Part shown: positions 35,311-48,074 of the stretch, piece after piece
How the letters are laid out: each line of letters begins with the position of its first letter
How positions within the stretch are numbered: the first letter of the stretch is position 1
Assembly: GCA_027943335.1 (NCBI GenBank)
Contig: BSBK01006754.1
Coordinates: 400,001 to 464,000, forward strand
Origin: Chamaecyparis obtusa
Lineage: Eukaryota > Streptophyta > Pinopsida > Cupressales > Cupressaceae
DNA length: 64,000 nt
Direction: 5' to 3'
Translations under genes and position numbers: made by a program
Notes under the pieces: model-generated
Told to the model about the DNA's origin: nothing
Database searches by the model: none
What the model saw: only the letters and a program-made list of their open reading frames with translations

Positions 35311-38215
35311 AACCCACCTTTGCATGCTGGTTTTGATTTTTTTGGGAGCTAAAACCCCCAAGTTTCAAAGATTTAATTTTATCTCCCAAACGGCTTAGAA
35401 TTTTGGTTTGAAATTTTTTTTTCAAGTTGGTGACATGTCAGGGAAGCTATAGTAAAAAATTTAGAATTTTTTGAGATGTTTTAAATTTTTAATAATTTTT
35501 TCTTGAAATTATGGAAAAAATTAATATCTGACGCAAATCAGCATATTTTTTAGAAATTTTTATATTTTTGGAAATATCTTTAAATTTTATAGGGGGTCCA
35601 TTATTTGTATTTTAAATTTGGACATGATATCATAGCTCAAATAGTCAATTTACAAAAACTAGTCTATTTTGATAAAATGGGTCTCTAGGGCACAAATGTA
35701 GAGATTTTTCTAAAATTTTTACATTTTTGGAAAGCTCTTTATTTTTTAGTATGGGTCTCTATTCTGAATTTCTATTTTTGTGGCCAAAATCATATCAAAA
35801 AAATTAGATCTTGTTGACTAGGTCAAATGCAGTGCAAAAAAATTAAAATTTTGTGATGGGTATGCACTTATTTTTCATATGATTCAATGCATGATATGAG
35901 TTGTCATTTGGATTAATTTTTAGTTATTATTACTCCTAACAATTTATTTTTAGATCTAACCCTAGGGTTTTCATAAGTTGAATATACCTTGCATATCTTG
36001 TTTGCTTGTTGGCTTGTTGGAGAGTTCGTAGCTTGCTTGCATAGTAAAGCTCAACAAAAATTGCTAAAAATCAAGTAAAATCTACTAAGCGCGTTGCAAG
36101 GATCCAAGGTATTCTCTTTCATCTATTAAAATTTCAATTTGGACTTAAAATAAATCTCTTATGTGTCTGGCTTGTGTGCATCCTTTCATGCTTTTATCTA
36201 TTTCTACACACTTGCATAATTGATACTAGGTTGTGACCCCTTAAGGATTCATTAAGTAGTCTTAGAATACTTGTGATTGATCTTGATTGCTATCTTGGGT
36301 TATTGGACTCGCTAATCTTCTGGCCCCTCATTTCTGCCCCGTGGTTGCAATCTTAGCACCATAAAGGGGAGGGGTCAACAGGACATAAGCGTTAAGTGTT
36401 CCACTTGGCAACCCTTTTGTGCTTTTAGGAACTCACTTTTTTTCTAAGTTGGGGACTCATTTTCAGCTTGTGTGAGGTGTTAAGTGTTCCACCTTGTGGA
36501 CTCATCTCATATTCGCTTTAAGCGTTAAGTGTTCCTCTTTCTGCTTTTTGGGTACTTTTGGTAGATTTGCTTTTGGAAACATACATCTGTGCTCACATAG
36601 TAATTAGGCCCTATGAACACTATTCATGATTCTTGAGGGATTGGATTCCTAGAAAAATCCTTCTTGATGATAGAATCCTTGTAGGTAGGGAGGATACTTA
36701 GTGTGTTTCACATTCAACTTGGTTAGTGTGTCTTCTCTTATTGATCGATACATTCTCTCCCAGGAGAGGTTGATAGATCATGTGGGGTTGACATCACGAG
36801 CTTTGGTGAATCAAAATTGGTTAGTGTGTCTTCTCTTATTGATTGATACATTCTCTCCCCAGAGAGGTTGATAGATCATGTGGAGTTGGCATCATAGACC
36901 TTGGTGAAGCAAAAATTTGTCTTAGTGTGTCAGATTAATCTGCTTGCTTTGTTTGGGTTAAAAGTGAAAAGGTGTCAAAAACCTTAGATCTGGAGCCAAG
37001 TCCCCTTGTGGTATACTATTGTGAGTCATCTTTAGAGAGGGTTAACCATAGTAGATAATCCCTTCACAGGGAAAACTGCGTTGATGGAACCTCAAGCGGT
37101 AATAGCCATTTTCACTATGGTAGTGACAACCGCTATATAAATGTCCTTGTGGAAGAAATATCCATGGGTATGGTTCATTGTTGGGTTGTCAGATCTCCCT
37201 AGCAGCTCTTGAAGATTAAGTTCTCAGACTGTGTCAAAACCCTGGTGCACCAGGATTGGAGTTCACCCCTTTGAATCATAAAAGTTGCAGAGTCAAACCA
37301 TTACTAAAAACCCTAGAGAGGCCAATTTTTCATTCTTAGGTATATGTGTGTTATTGCAAAACTTTTCAGAACATACACGATTAGTACTCTCAGGGATTAG
37401 CACAATTTGGTCACTTGATTGTTCATGCGCAAGGTTGCTTTTTCCCTTGTTCATTATTTTCAGACGTGCTTGGAATCACTTGCTAGCTATTCTATGTGCT
37501 TGTTTATCTACTTGGCTATTAAAAATGATCAAATCTGGTATAACCTTCAAAATTTGGATGGTACAAATTTGCAAACAATTCAAATCTGAAAACTCAAAAT
37601 TTGTAAAATCTGAAGTAAAATTCTTTTCTGGAGTCAAAAGTCATCTCAGGAGGTCAGAAAGTCATACGAGTTTTGTCAACTATCATTTTATTGCTACCCA
37701 ACTGTTGTATGAGTTTAGCAACTATCGTTTCATAGACTACCCAGTGTCGTATGAGTCTACAGAGTGTCATTTAGAAAAATTTGAGAGAGTTGTCAGAAAT
37801 TGTCAAATTGCAAGATATCCAATGTTTCCAGCCTAGTTCCAGGATCTGTCAAAAATATCATTGTGTCAGGAACAGAGCAGTAGCTATTGAGCATTCTACC
37901 ATTTTCTGAGTTTGATCTTTTGAACCCGATCTAGTCTTTTGTTTGATCGATTTGAGTCCTTTTTATCTCATGTCAAAACCTCATCATAACTATCAATCTT
38001 CAATCAATCTTCAAAAATAGACTAAGTGTTGAGAACTAGTGTCCGCTATCTTTTGGGTGATCTATCCCATACATCCAGGGCACAGTTTCCTTCACCCACA
38101 TCTCATCAGATCTTCAAAACTATCATAATCTTGACAAGGTTGCGCCATCTGATTTTCTCGAATCAAATTGTTCTTCAGTTGTCTTCATCCTTTTCTTCTG
38201 TTTCATTCAAAGTTA
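35311..38215 (+). other. G2 leader (noncoding)
   Basis: 2.9 kb between primer site and gag. It contains a 98-base tandem duplication (36,719-36,914) and three spaced copies of GTTAAGTGTTCC (36,390-36,535). A 183-codon open stretch at 37,285-37,836 has no recognisable domain and I do not call it a gene. Confidence 0.65.
36719..36914 (+). repeat. Tandem duplication in the G2 leader, 2 x 98 bases
   Basis: Two head-to-tail copies starting TTGGTTAGTGTGTCTTCTC at 36,719 and 36,817, about 90% alike, each with an inverted pair (ATCGATACATTCTCTCC ... GAGAGGTTGATAGAT). Confidence 0.85.
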
Positions 38216-41200
38216 ATGGTGGAGACCAGAGCTTCTTCACACAAGAAATTAGAAGAAACATCTCAGAACTTACTTTTGACCAATACCTCGGGTCCAACTC
38301 TTGAACAACTCAAGTTAGGTATCTACGAAGATGACGGTCTCGATAACTTTCGATTGAAAACTGGTTACATACCTCCTCTATCAACTCACAGAGGTAACTA
38401 GAAAACTCCTCCTCAATCTATTCTAGGGAGCCCAAAAACTCCTACCATGTCTCAAGCAGGGACAAACCATGGTTCTCTAGGAGGAGGGTCCCAAGGACAC
38501 CATTCTCAACATTTTGCCGACCAAGAACCTACCCCCTCTAAAATACATCGATGTCAGAATGATGATGAATTCCAGAGAATGATGAGGCATTTTTTGAAAG
38601 TGGATAGAGAGGCATACTTTTTACAATTAGCCCAGGAAGGGGCTAAGCTTCCTCCCAACTTTAACATTGATGATATAATCACACATGAGGAAGAAACTCC
38701 ACTCACAACTATGACAAAATAGATGCATGCTATACAAGTCAAATTTAACAATCTTAAGAAGGAGAAGGAACCCAAGGAGTTCTCCATGGAGGCCCTATGT
38801 CCTTTCCCATTCGACAAAAACTTGTATATGCCACCATTCCCAAAAAGAGTGGAGATTCCAAAGTATGACAAATATGACGGACACTCTGATCCTCAAGATC
38901 ATGTCAGAGAGTTCTGTACACAATCCATGGAATTCATGCATGAACCGACTTATCTAATGCATCTTTTTCCTAGATCCTTGGGAGGAGCATCCATTCAGTG
39001 GTTTTCAAGATTACCTTCTATGATCAAAAATTTTGAGGAATTGATTAAATTGTTTTATCAATAATATTTCTACAATATTCAACATCCGATTACCATGATC
39101 GATATCTGTAACCTCAAGCAATATCCAGGGGAATCATTCCTAACTTTTCTCAAGAGGTGGCGAAAGAAGTTTTCTCTATATGCTAGACCAATTCCCGAAA
39201 TGGAGAAACTTGAAATCTTTATCAATAACCTTGTTCTAGAGCTCAATTATCCATTACAAATGCAAGATCATGTATCTTTTGATAAAATGGTGGATAATGC
39301 AATCAAGATTGAGAAAGTACTTGTCAAGAAAGGAGAAATCACACTTCAAAAGGACAAGTCTGAATCTTGATCTAGCTCAAAAGATAAAAACAAGAGCTAG
39401 AATAGAAACAAAGGTATCGTCTCTGATGGTATTGTTGACACTATCCGCACCCCATCAAAGGCACCGGCCTACAATCTCACCCTTGCCACCAAAGCCATTG
39501 AAGCTTCAGAGCAAAAATCTACTGAACCATCTCCAAAGAAGCCATTCAAATGATGGGATAATAAATGAAAGTTTACTCCCCTGGGAGAATCTTTGGAATC
39601 TGCCCTGAGAACCCTAATAGCTGATAACATGATCTCTTTACCACCAATCCGAAACCCTGATCCGGATCCAAAACCATATTGGTGGAAAGATAATGAATAC
39701 TATGCTTTCCATCGGACTAAAGGCCACAGAACTAATGGATGCTTCCACTTGAAGCATACCATTCAAGACTTGATAGATCAAGGGGACATCATGATCGATA
39801 ATCCTACCAGTAATAATGATCACACAGCATTTACAAAACCGTTTCCACAACATGGCAAGGGAGTTTCCACTTCTCAGCCTAACATGGGGGCAAAAGTCAA
39901 CTATGCCTACCCTAGAAACAATGCCATCATCAATATGGTTGAACCATGTCTCTCTGAGAGCTGCAATGTCATCACGATTGTACGAAGAGACAAAAATCAT
40001 TCCTCAGCTAATGCGGTTACCAGATCACAAGCTCAGGCTCATCTGAAAGGACAAACACCAAGTTCATCTAATGTCCCTAAGATACCTTTCAATCTCACAT
40101 CTGCTTCTAAACAGAAGGTTGCCTCAAAATCTTCCAATCCAAAGGATACAAGACCTACATCTTACAACATCATCCAACAACTCCAGCATACCAATGCCAA
40201 AATCTCTATGTTTGACTTACTTCGAATATCTCCAGCCCACAGAGATATCCTAGACAAAGCTTTGCTCGGCTCTAATATTCCTGATGATCTAGATCTAGAT
40301 AGGTTCCAGACTATGGTTGGTCATCTAACATCTCCACAATATATCTCCTTTTTAGAGGAAGATGACAACTCCCTAAGTCACCCACATAATCAGCCCTTGC
40401 ACATAGAAGTCTTGATCCAGAACCGTCGAGTCAAACGTGTGTTGATAGATGGGGGCACAGGCCTCAACATTTGTTCTTACAACTTAATCACACAATTGGT
40501 ATTCTCAGAGATGGCTATTGATCCTTGAAAGAAGATCACCATAAAAGCCTATGATGAACAAGAAAGAGCTTCTAAAGGCACCATTGTCTTACCTATCCGA
40601 GTGGGTCCGGTCATCAAAGATACCACATGTCGGGTGCTTGATCTACCATTGGCTTACAATATCCTTCTAGGGAGACCCTAGATACATGAAATGCAAGCTA
40701 TTCCTTCTACGTACCATCAATGCTTGAAATTTCTCTATGAAGGAGTGGAGGTTACTATCCCAGCAGATCTAAGTACAACTTGCAATACATTGAAGGAAAG
40801 TGCTGATAAGCTTGTTCCCAATAACAGAGAATCTTCCATCAAGCAGCTAAATGTTGCTTCCACATCTAAGATGGATGACATTGCTAAAGAGATCAATATC
40901 AAAGAAAATGGGATGGGAGAATACACTATAGAGCCAGTCTTGTCTCTGACATCTCTCCCAATCTCACCTAAGTCATATGGACAATCCTTGAAGTAGTCTA
41001 AATCAGAACCTAAGGAACCTATGGAAGCATACAAAAGAAATTTTATGGTGGAGCAAGTATCCAAACAAGAATTTGAAGAGGATGAAGCTGTGCTGGCATG
41101 GCTATATAAAGAGGATTCTGAATCTAAAATTGTTCAACCTAGTGAATCTATAGCACCTACAATCCCTTCTAATTCATATGGTCCAGGAAACAAATTGATA

Positions 41201-44200
41201 GCCAAGATGGGATATTCTAGTCAAGGACCTCTAGGAATCAGCGAAAAGGGTCTTGTGATACCCATTCCACATATTGGTAGAGCCAACAAAGATACTGGTG
41301 GCTTAGGCTTTAAGAAGAAACCCTATCATCTCAAAGGTGGTTGTTCTCATGTCATAGAACAAATTGCACCAGGAGAACCCCTTCTCAAGAAAGAAGAGAT
41401 AGAACCCTCAGATGATGATTTAGATAGTTCAGAACTCATCCCCTATGAAAAATTGCCTAAAGAGATCAAAGATCTTCTTGATGATAAAGATGATCCTATC
41501 AAAAGAATTAATGTAGTAGACACACAAGAACCTACTATAGCGCAAGAGATGGTTGCACCACAAGAACTAGCCAATCTTGAAGGCAATCAAACTGATCAAG
41601 AAGAAGGGGGTAGTTATTCTGACACTGATTCCCATGAATATGAATTCAAGTCAGAGACTGAGGGTAATCCTTCTTGGGGTATTCATCTTGATTTCACACA
41701 TTTTCTAAGGTTTCCTAGAAATCCTGAATCAGAAGCTGAGTCAAATGACTATGAATGGGGTGCCATTCCAGAAGAAGATGAGCTTATCATAGAGAAATAT
41801 ATTGATGTTATTCACCAATATGTATCTTAACCCAACATAGGTCTAGAGCGAAACAATGAACTTAACGTGTCTGATCCACCTATGGCTGAAGAGGACTCCC
41901 ATGATGATGTTGAGCCTATTCACGAATTGAACATTTTGAGCTGTAATATCACCTTTGAACTTGAGCATCAGGTTAGGACCAATGATGACATATCCATATT
42001 TGTGAACACCATATCCCAAGCCTTTCCCGCTTTGACTATCCAACGCCCTAATCTTATCGACCAAACTTCCACAAATCCAAGCCATGGTGTTTACACCTTT
42101 TCCAGTGACTATGCCCTTGCTTGTTACCTCAATACAGTCGAGCCTATGAGGACTTCCATCAGTGAATTGAGCGTCAGCATGACTGAGTCAAACATCAAAT
42201 ATCTTAGTCAAAAAAAGAAAAAGAAAAAGAAAAAGAGTTCTGAGGGTGAAAACCACTTTGTGGCAGTCTCAGATCCTACAAAAGTAAAAAGAAAAGACGT
42301 ATCTGAAGGTGAAAATCTCTCTGAGGCACCTAAGGATGAGATATTTGATGTCCTTCTGAGTCATTTATAGGATAGATCTCCAGTTCTGATTGAGCCCACT
42401 CAATCCATCAATTGGGTACAACAGAGGAACCACAATTGGTACATGTAGCACAATCTCTATCAAAAGAAGAGAAATAGAAATTCACTACATTCTTATCAGA
42501 AAAAAAAGATCAATTTTGCATGGAAATATTCAGATATGCCAGGAGTGGATCCCAATCTCATTATGCACCATCTATCCATTGCTCCTAGAGTAAAACCAAT
42601 CAAGCAAAAATTGAGAAAGATGCATCCTCATGTTGCACTCTTAGTCAAAGAAGAACTAGAAAAACTCCTAAAAGCTGGATTCATCCGTGTCATAGACTAT
42701 GTTGAGTGGATCTCTAACATTGTACCTGTTTCAAAACTAGATGGTTCAATCAGAGTGTGCACAGACTTTAGAGATGTGAACAGAGCATGCCCTAAGGATG
42801 ATTTCTACTGCCTAACATTGATATGATAGTGAACATGACTGCGGGCTATGAAATATATTCCTTAATGGATGGCTTTTCTGGGTACAACCAAATCAAAATT
42901 GCTCCAGAAGATCAAGAGAAAATAGCTTTCACATGTGCGTGGGGAACCTTCAATTAGAATGTTATGCCATTCGGACTCAAAAATGCGGGAGCTACATACC
43001 AAAGAGCAATGACATCTATTTTTCATGATATGATGCATAGAACAATGGAGGATTATGTTGATGATACCTTAGCAAAATCAATGATTAGAACTAAACATCT
43101 AACTGACTTGAGCATGATCCTTGACAGAATGGAAAAATTTAGTCTCCGACTAAATCCTAAGAAGTGTGCTTTTGGTGTCACTTCTAGAAAGCTCTTAGGA
43201 TACATAGTTTCAAAGAAAGGCATTGAAGTTGATCCGGCTAAAGTCAAGGCTATAATAGAGATGCAACCTCCCACAAATATCAATCAAATGAGGACGTTGC
43301 AAGGTAGAGTTCAATCTATCAGAAGATTCATATCACAGCTAGCGAACATATCATAGCCTTTTACAAAAACATTACATAAAGGTGTGACCTTTGCATGGAA
43401 TGAAGAATGCGAGAAAAACTTTAACCATATCAAGAAGTATCTATCAAATCCGCCTATCTTGATGCCTCCTATTCATGGGAAGCCATTGATCTTGTATGTC
43501 TCTGCAACAACCACATCACTGGGGGCATTGCTAGTGCAACATGATGAAGACAAAAAGGAAAGAGCCATCTACTATATAAGCAGAACATTGGTGGCATATG
43601 AAAAGAACTATTCTATGATTGAGAAAGCTTGTCTCGCTGTGATCTTTGCATCACAGAAACTGAGACACTACATGTTAGCTCATACTACTCATTTGGTAGC
43701 TAAAATTGATCCACTGAAATATCTCCTAAGCAAAGCTGCCCTCACAGGTAGACTAGCTAAATGGGTCATGCTCTTGAGCGAATTTGACATTGAATATGTT
43801 GAAAGAAAAGCTATCAAAGGACAAGTCATTGCTGATCAATTAGCTGAAGCACCACTATTTGATGATACACCCATGCAAATGGAATTTCTCGATTCCTCTA
43901 TCATGCACCTCTCTTCTAGAGCATGGCGGTTATTCTTTGATGGCTCCTACACACAGAATGGATCTGGAGTAGGCATATTGTTCATCACTTCTCAAGGATA
44001 CTCGATACCCAAAGCATTCAGATTAAAGTTTCCTTGCACAAACAATATTATTGAATATGAGGCACTTCTCAATGGTATGAAAATGGCAATACAGTGGAGA
44101 GTTACAACGATGCACATCCATGGAGACTCACAATTGGTTATCCACCAAGTCAATGATGTGTACCAAACCAAAGATGAAAAGCTCATTCCTTACAAGAGAA

Positions 44201-45675
44201 TGGTAGATGATTTAAAGAAATACTTCATCTCTATCACATTTGAGCAAATACCCAGAATGAAGAATAAGGCTGCTGATGCAATGGTGACACTATCTACTCT
44301 CTTACAGTAGCCCGAACATGAGCTACGCTATGAGTTCCTGGTGGAAGCCCTATCCTATCCTGCATATGACTCCCTTGAAACCCGCATGATCTGCAGTGTT
44401 GTAGGTTATGACTCATCTCGCTACAAAAATCTATTCTCCTATCTCCACGACCAAATCATCCCTGAGTCCTTTAACCATTTTGAGAAATGAAACCTTATCT
44501 GATTCACATCCTGATATGTCATCATTGGTAATGATCTGTACAAACGAGGTCTAGATGGTACACTGCTTAGATGTTTATAACGGGAAGAGTCTCAACGTGC
44601 ATTAGAGGAAGTCCACGAGGGTATATGTGGGTCACACTCGAATGGTTTAACGTTAGCTCAAAAACTTATTAGGGCTAGGTACTATTGGCCTGAAATGGAG
44701 AAAGAAGCTATTAAATTTGCTAAAAACTGTCAACAGTGTCAAGTACATGGAAACTTGATTCATGCTCCAAGGAGAGATCTAATTCCCTTTACTACACAAT
44801 GGCCTTTTCAACAATGGGCATTTGATCTCATAGGTACTATCCATCCGTACTCTTCTAATGGACATACCCATATCATCACAGCTATAGATTATTTTACAAA
44901 ATGGGTAGAAGCAGTTCCTCTAACACAAGCAATGGGGAAATAGATCTCTATGTTCATCCTAAACTACATCATTTGCAAATATGAGATCCCTCATTCCATA
45001 GTCACAGACAATGGGGGACAATTCAAAAATAAGGACCTAGATGACTTATGTGCCAAATTTAAGATTACTCAACATTGGTCATCTATCTACCATCCTCAAG
45101 GGAATGGACAAGCTGAAGCTTCAAACAAAAATCTCTTGAAAATCTTGCACAGAACAGTGAATAAAATAGGAAGAGACTGGCATCTCATGATCAATCTAGC
45201 TCTCTAGGCATACAGAACTAGTATCAGAACACCTACAGGGGCTACACCTTTCGCTTTAGTTTATGGGTCTGAAGCGGTACTACCTATTGAGGTTGAAATC
45301 CCATCACTCAGAATCAGAATGCATGGACTTGTCATTGATGAAGACTACAGAGTGTCTAGGTTACAAAAACTTGAATTACTAGATGAATGCAGGCAAGCAG
45401 CATATGATCATCTCAGAGTGTATCAGAAAAGAATGTCTAGAGGCTACAACAAGAAAGTCAGACATAGAGAATTTCAGGTTGGCGATCTAGTGTTGAGAGA
45501 AAATCCTAAAAATCAATCACATCAAGAACGCAAGGGAAAGTTCAAACCCAATTGGCTGGGTCCCTTTGTTATCACTACTACTTTTGGCTCTGGTGCCTAT
45601 CAACTCTCAATGACTGAAGGAGAAAAGCTCTGAGAACCAATCAACGTTCTCCATATGAAGAAATTCTACGCCTAA
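38216..45675 (+). pseudogene. G2 gag-pol: gag, protease, G-patch, RT, two RNase H, integrase (broken)
   Basis: ATG 38,216 (MVETRASS). Gag core about 38,770-39,230 (KYDGHSDPQDH, LFPRSLGGASIQWF). Protease near 40,440 has the plant-gypsy IDGGTGLNIC. A G-patch-like segment lies at about 41,180-41,325 (AKMGYSSQGPLG ... TGGLGFKKK). Reverse transcriptase about 42,540-43,350 keeps YVDD at 43,054-43,065. The first RNase H has lost its leading Asp (LYVSATTTS); a second RNase H at about 43,930-44,310 keeps FDGSYTQNG, EYEALL and GDSQLV. Integrase follows: H-H-C-C (HEG, HSNG, CQQC), then D, D and E (FDLIG, TDNGGQF, QAEASN). One frameshift near 42,811 and about two dozen premature stops, mostly TAG, disable it. 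The last TAA is at 45,673. Confidence 0.93.
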
Positions 45676-48059
45676 GGCATTCAGTCTATGGTTAAATATC
45701 CTGAAAAAATCCTAAAAATTGGAAAAAGTCCTTAAAAAATGAACATCTTGGTGAAAACCTAGCAATAGGCACCTTGATGATTCACAAAAAAATAAAAAAA
45801 TATCAAAAATTCAAAAAAAATTGAAAAAAATGAAAAAAGAAAAAGAAAAAAGAAAAAGAAAAAGTGCCTTGGTGAAAACTTGGAAACAGGCGCCTTGGTA
45901 GCAAAAATAGAATCTCTGCCAAGATGGTGAAAACCCAACAAACGGGTGCCACTTGTTCCAAAATGCTCCATCTATCAGCACAATCTTGGTCTTTCCCAAC
46001 TTTCAGTCTTGCTTTAGTTTGTACATATCTCCCGGTTTGTTTCTGCATATCCTGGTTTCAATAAGTCAGTTTGTACACCAATTAGCTCAAGCGTCTGTAT
46101 CCTATCAATGTTCAAATTTGGGGGCAATCAATGTCATATCCTATGGTCTCCCATGTATCTTAGACATTTCCTATCTAGTCAGAGTCCTTTGAAGCTTCCA
46201 GTTGAGTCAGTCAGTCAGTCTCGTCTCCAGAAAGGATTTTGCATCTACAACAATCAAACATCAAAACTCAACTGAAAACAATTTGTGCTTTTCATGCTTT
46301 TATCTCCTTGTATGCTTGTTGATCCACATTGAGATTTTTGCATATTGTGTCCCTTCGAGCTCTTCGATGATGTCCTTTACAGGATTTAGAGGGTGATGAC
46401 TGGGGGCGTAATCTTTTCTTTGTCTTCTGCTTCTATGTGAAAATCTAACAACTTTGGAAATTCTGGATTGAAATGGTGTCCGACTGTAAGAGCCTCTATC
46501 TCGAATTGGATGGCCATGCATACCTTGACCATTGATACCCAAAAAATTCAAGGATGTTTGATCTAACTACTATCTTTTTAAAGTAAATTCTTTCTCCTAC
46601 TGTGAAACGTGATCTTGCCTAAGGAGGTGAACAATAAAGGGTCACTACGAGTAATTCACACTAGATTTAAAATGATCTTTTGATTGTTTGATGTGTATGT
46701 TAAATGCAAGGTGGACTCAGGTCATCATGACGTTTATGTTTTGATGCTTGTACAAATTGCTATATCAAAATGGACATGATATTCAGGTCATCCTAGCATT
46801 TGTGCCTTGGTGCTTATATCTAATCCAACATTCTGAATACAAATCAATATTCATATGTCCATGGTTGTATAACCAGTGGGTGTTGTATTGATTCTCGCGC
46901 ATACAAATCGATATTCATATGTCTATGGTTTCATGGCTAGTGGGCATTGTATTGATTTATCCGGTTACCTAAAAGTTCAATGATGATAAAAAATTGACAC
47001 ATGATCAGTGACTAGGTCCTAGGTCTTAGGTTGCATTTCATCTTGCATGTCTCTTTGCATTTTGCATGTTTCCATGATCTCACAATGGCTAAATAAACTT
47101 CGAAGCTTAAATGATTCTCCACTCGCATCTTCCAATCTAACAAGAGCTGAATCTCACACGAAGGTTCCTCCAATGAAGTAGCAAGTAGAATCCTTTTTCG
47201 GGATCAAAATTCAAATCTGAGATCATTCATATTATTAATTACTTGCATAATCGACCTTCAATCATCACAGAAATCTAGTATTCAACTTAACTGATTATCT
47301 TACATCAAACTATCAAAAAATTCAACTTGGTCAACCATGGTCAACTCATGGTCAAACCTAGTCAAACTTGGTCTCTAGGACCTCTAAACGATGCAGAATA
47401 CATTCACTGGATGTGTTTAACCACTTCTCAAATCAATTAACATGCTTCTAAACTCTCAACGCTGAATTTTCTTGTCAGATTTCAATTTTAATCCCGAAGG
47501 GGGCATGGTATTGCACATCAATTCAAAGTCTGTAAATCAAAATTCTATCGATCAAGTCTATCAATATCTTTCATCAGTGATCAAGACAAACAATCACGTC
47601 TAGTTACTAATTCATCAAAAGTCCTCATCGCTTGGGGTAAATCTATCATCACTTGGGGCATATCAGATTCATCAAGATCCATATCAATCTGGTATTCTCT
47701 TAATCTTGTAAACTATATCAATTTTTGCAACCATCGGATCATAGTGTTCTTTCCTTGGTTCTTCGGCAACTGAAGGGTTTGGATGTGATACTTGCTAGTT
47801 CTGCTAAGACAATCGAGTCTAGAATGGGTCACTCACTTCTTTGCAATCGTAAGGTTTGGAATCAGATGTTTTGACACTTTTTCAAAATCATAGGTTCATT
47901 TTCTGCTATAGTGAACATTATCTTTGGTCATTCAGGACCTCCTATCTCAATATCTCTCAATCGATTTCTATCTTGAGATCGGTTTATCAATTTTGAATTA
48001 GTTTCATATCTTTATCAAACACAAACTATCTTTGAACCACTGCGCTTCGCACAATAATT
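45676..48059 (+). other. G2 3' noncoding region
   Basis: 2.4 kb after integrase. 45,790-45,865 is A-rich low-complexity DNA. Around it three copies of a CTTGGTGAAAACC / CAGGCGCC-like motif occur (45,750, 45,868, 45,928). Two diverged direct repeats of about 65 bases lie at 46,845-46,965. No ORF is supported; antisense open stretches over the A-rich tract are low-complexity artefacts. Confidence 0.65.
46845..46965 (+). repeat. Direct repeats in the G2 3' region
   Basis: Two adjacent units of about 65 bases share ACAAATC, ATATTCATATGTC, ATGGTT, AGTGGG and TTGTATTGATT, about 85% alike. Confidence 0.7.
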
Positions 48060-48074
48060 CAAAGAGGGGCAAAA
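48060..48074 (+). other. G2 polypurine tract
   Basis: CAAAGAGGGGCAAAA directly before the 3' LTR; primes plus-strand DNA. Confidence 0.85.

Noticed and set aside
37285..37836. A 183-codon open stretch in the G2 leader
   Set aside because: No ATG-context, domain or family I recognise; it lies in a leader that is normally noncoding and overlaps local repeats. Left as noncoding.
45759..46048. Antisense Phe-rich frames in the G2 3' region
   Set aside because: They read the A-rich low-complexity tract backwards.
46200..46220. TCAG tandem run as a possible array
   Set aside because: Only about four short units (GTCAGTCAGTCAGTC); simple sequence, no spacer structure.
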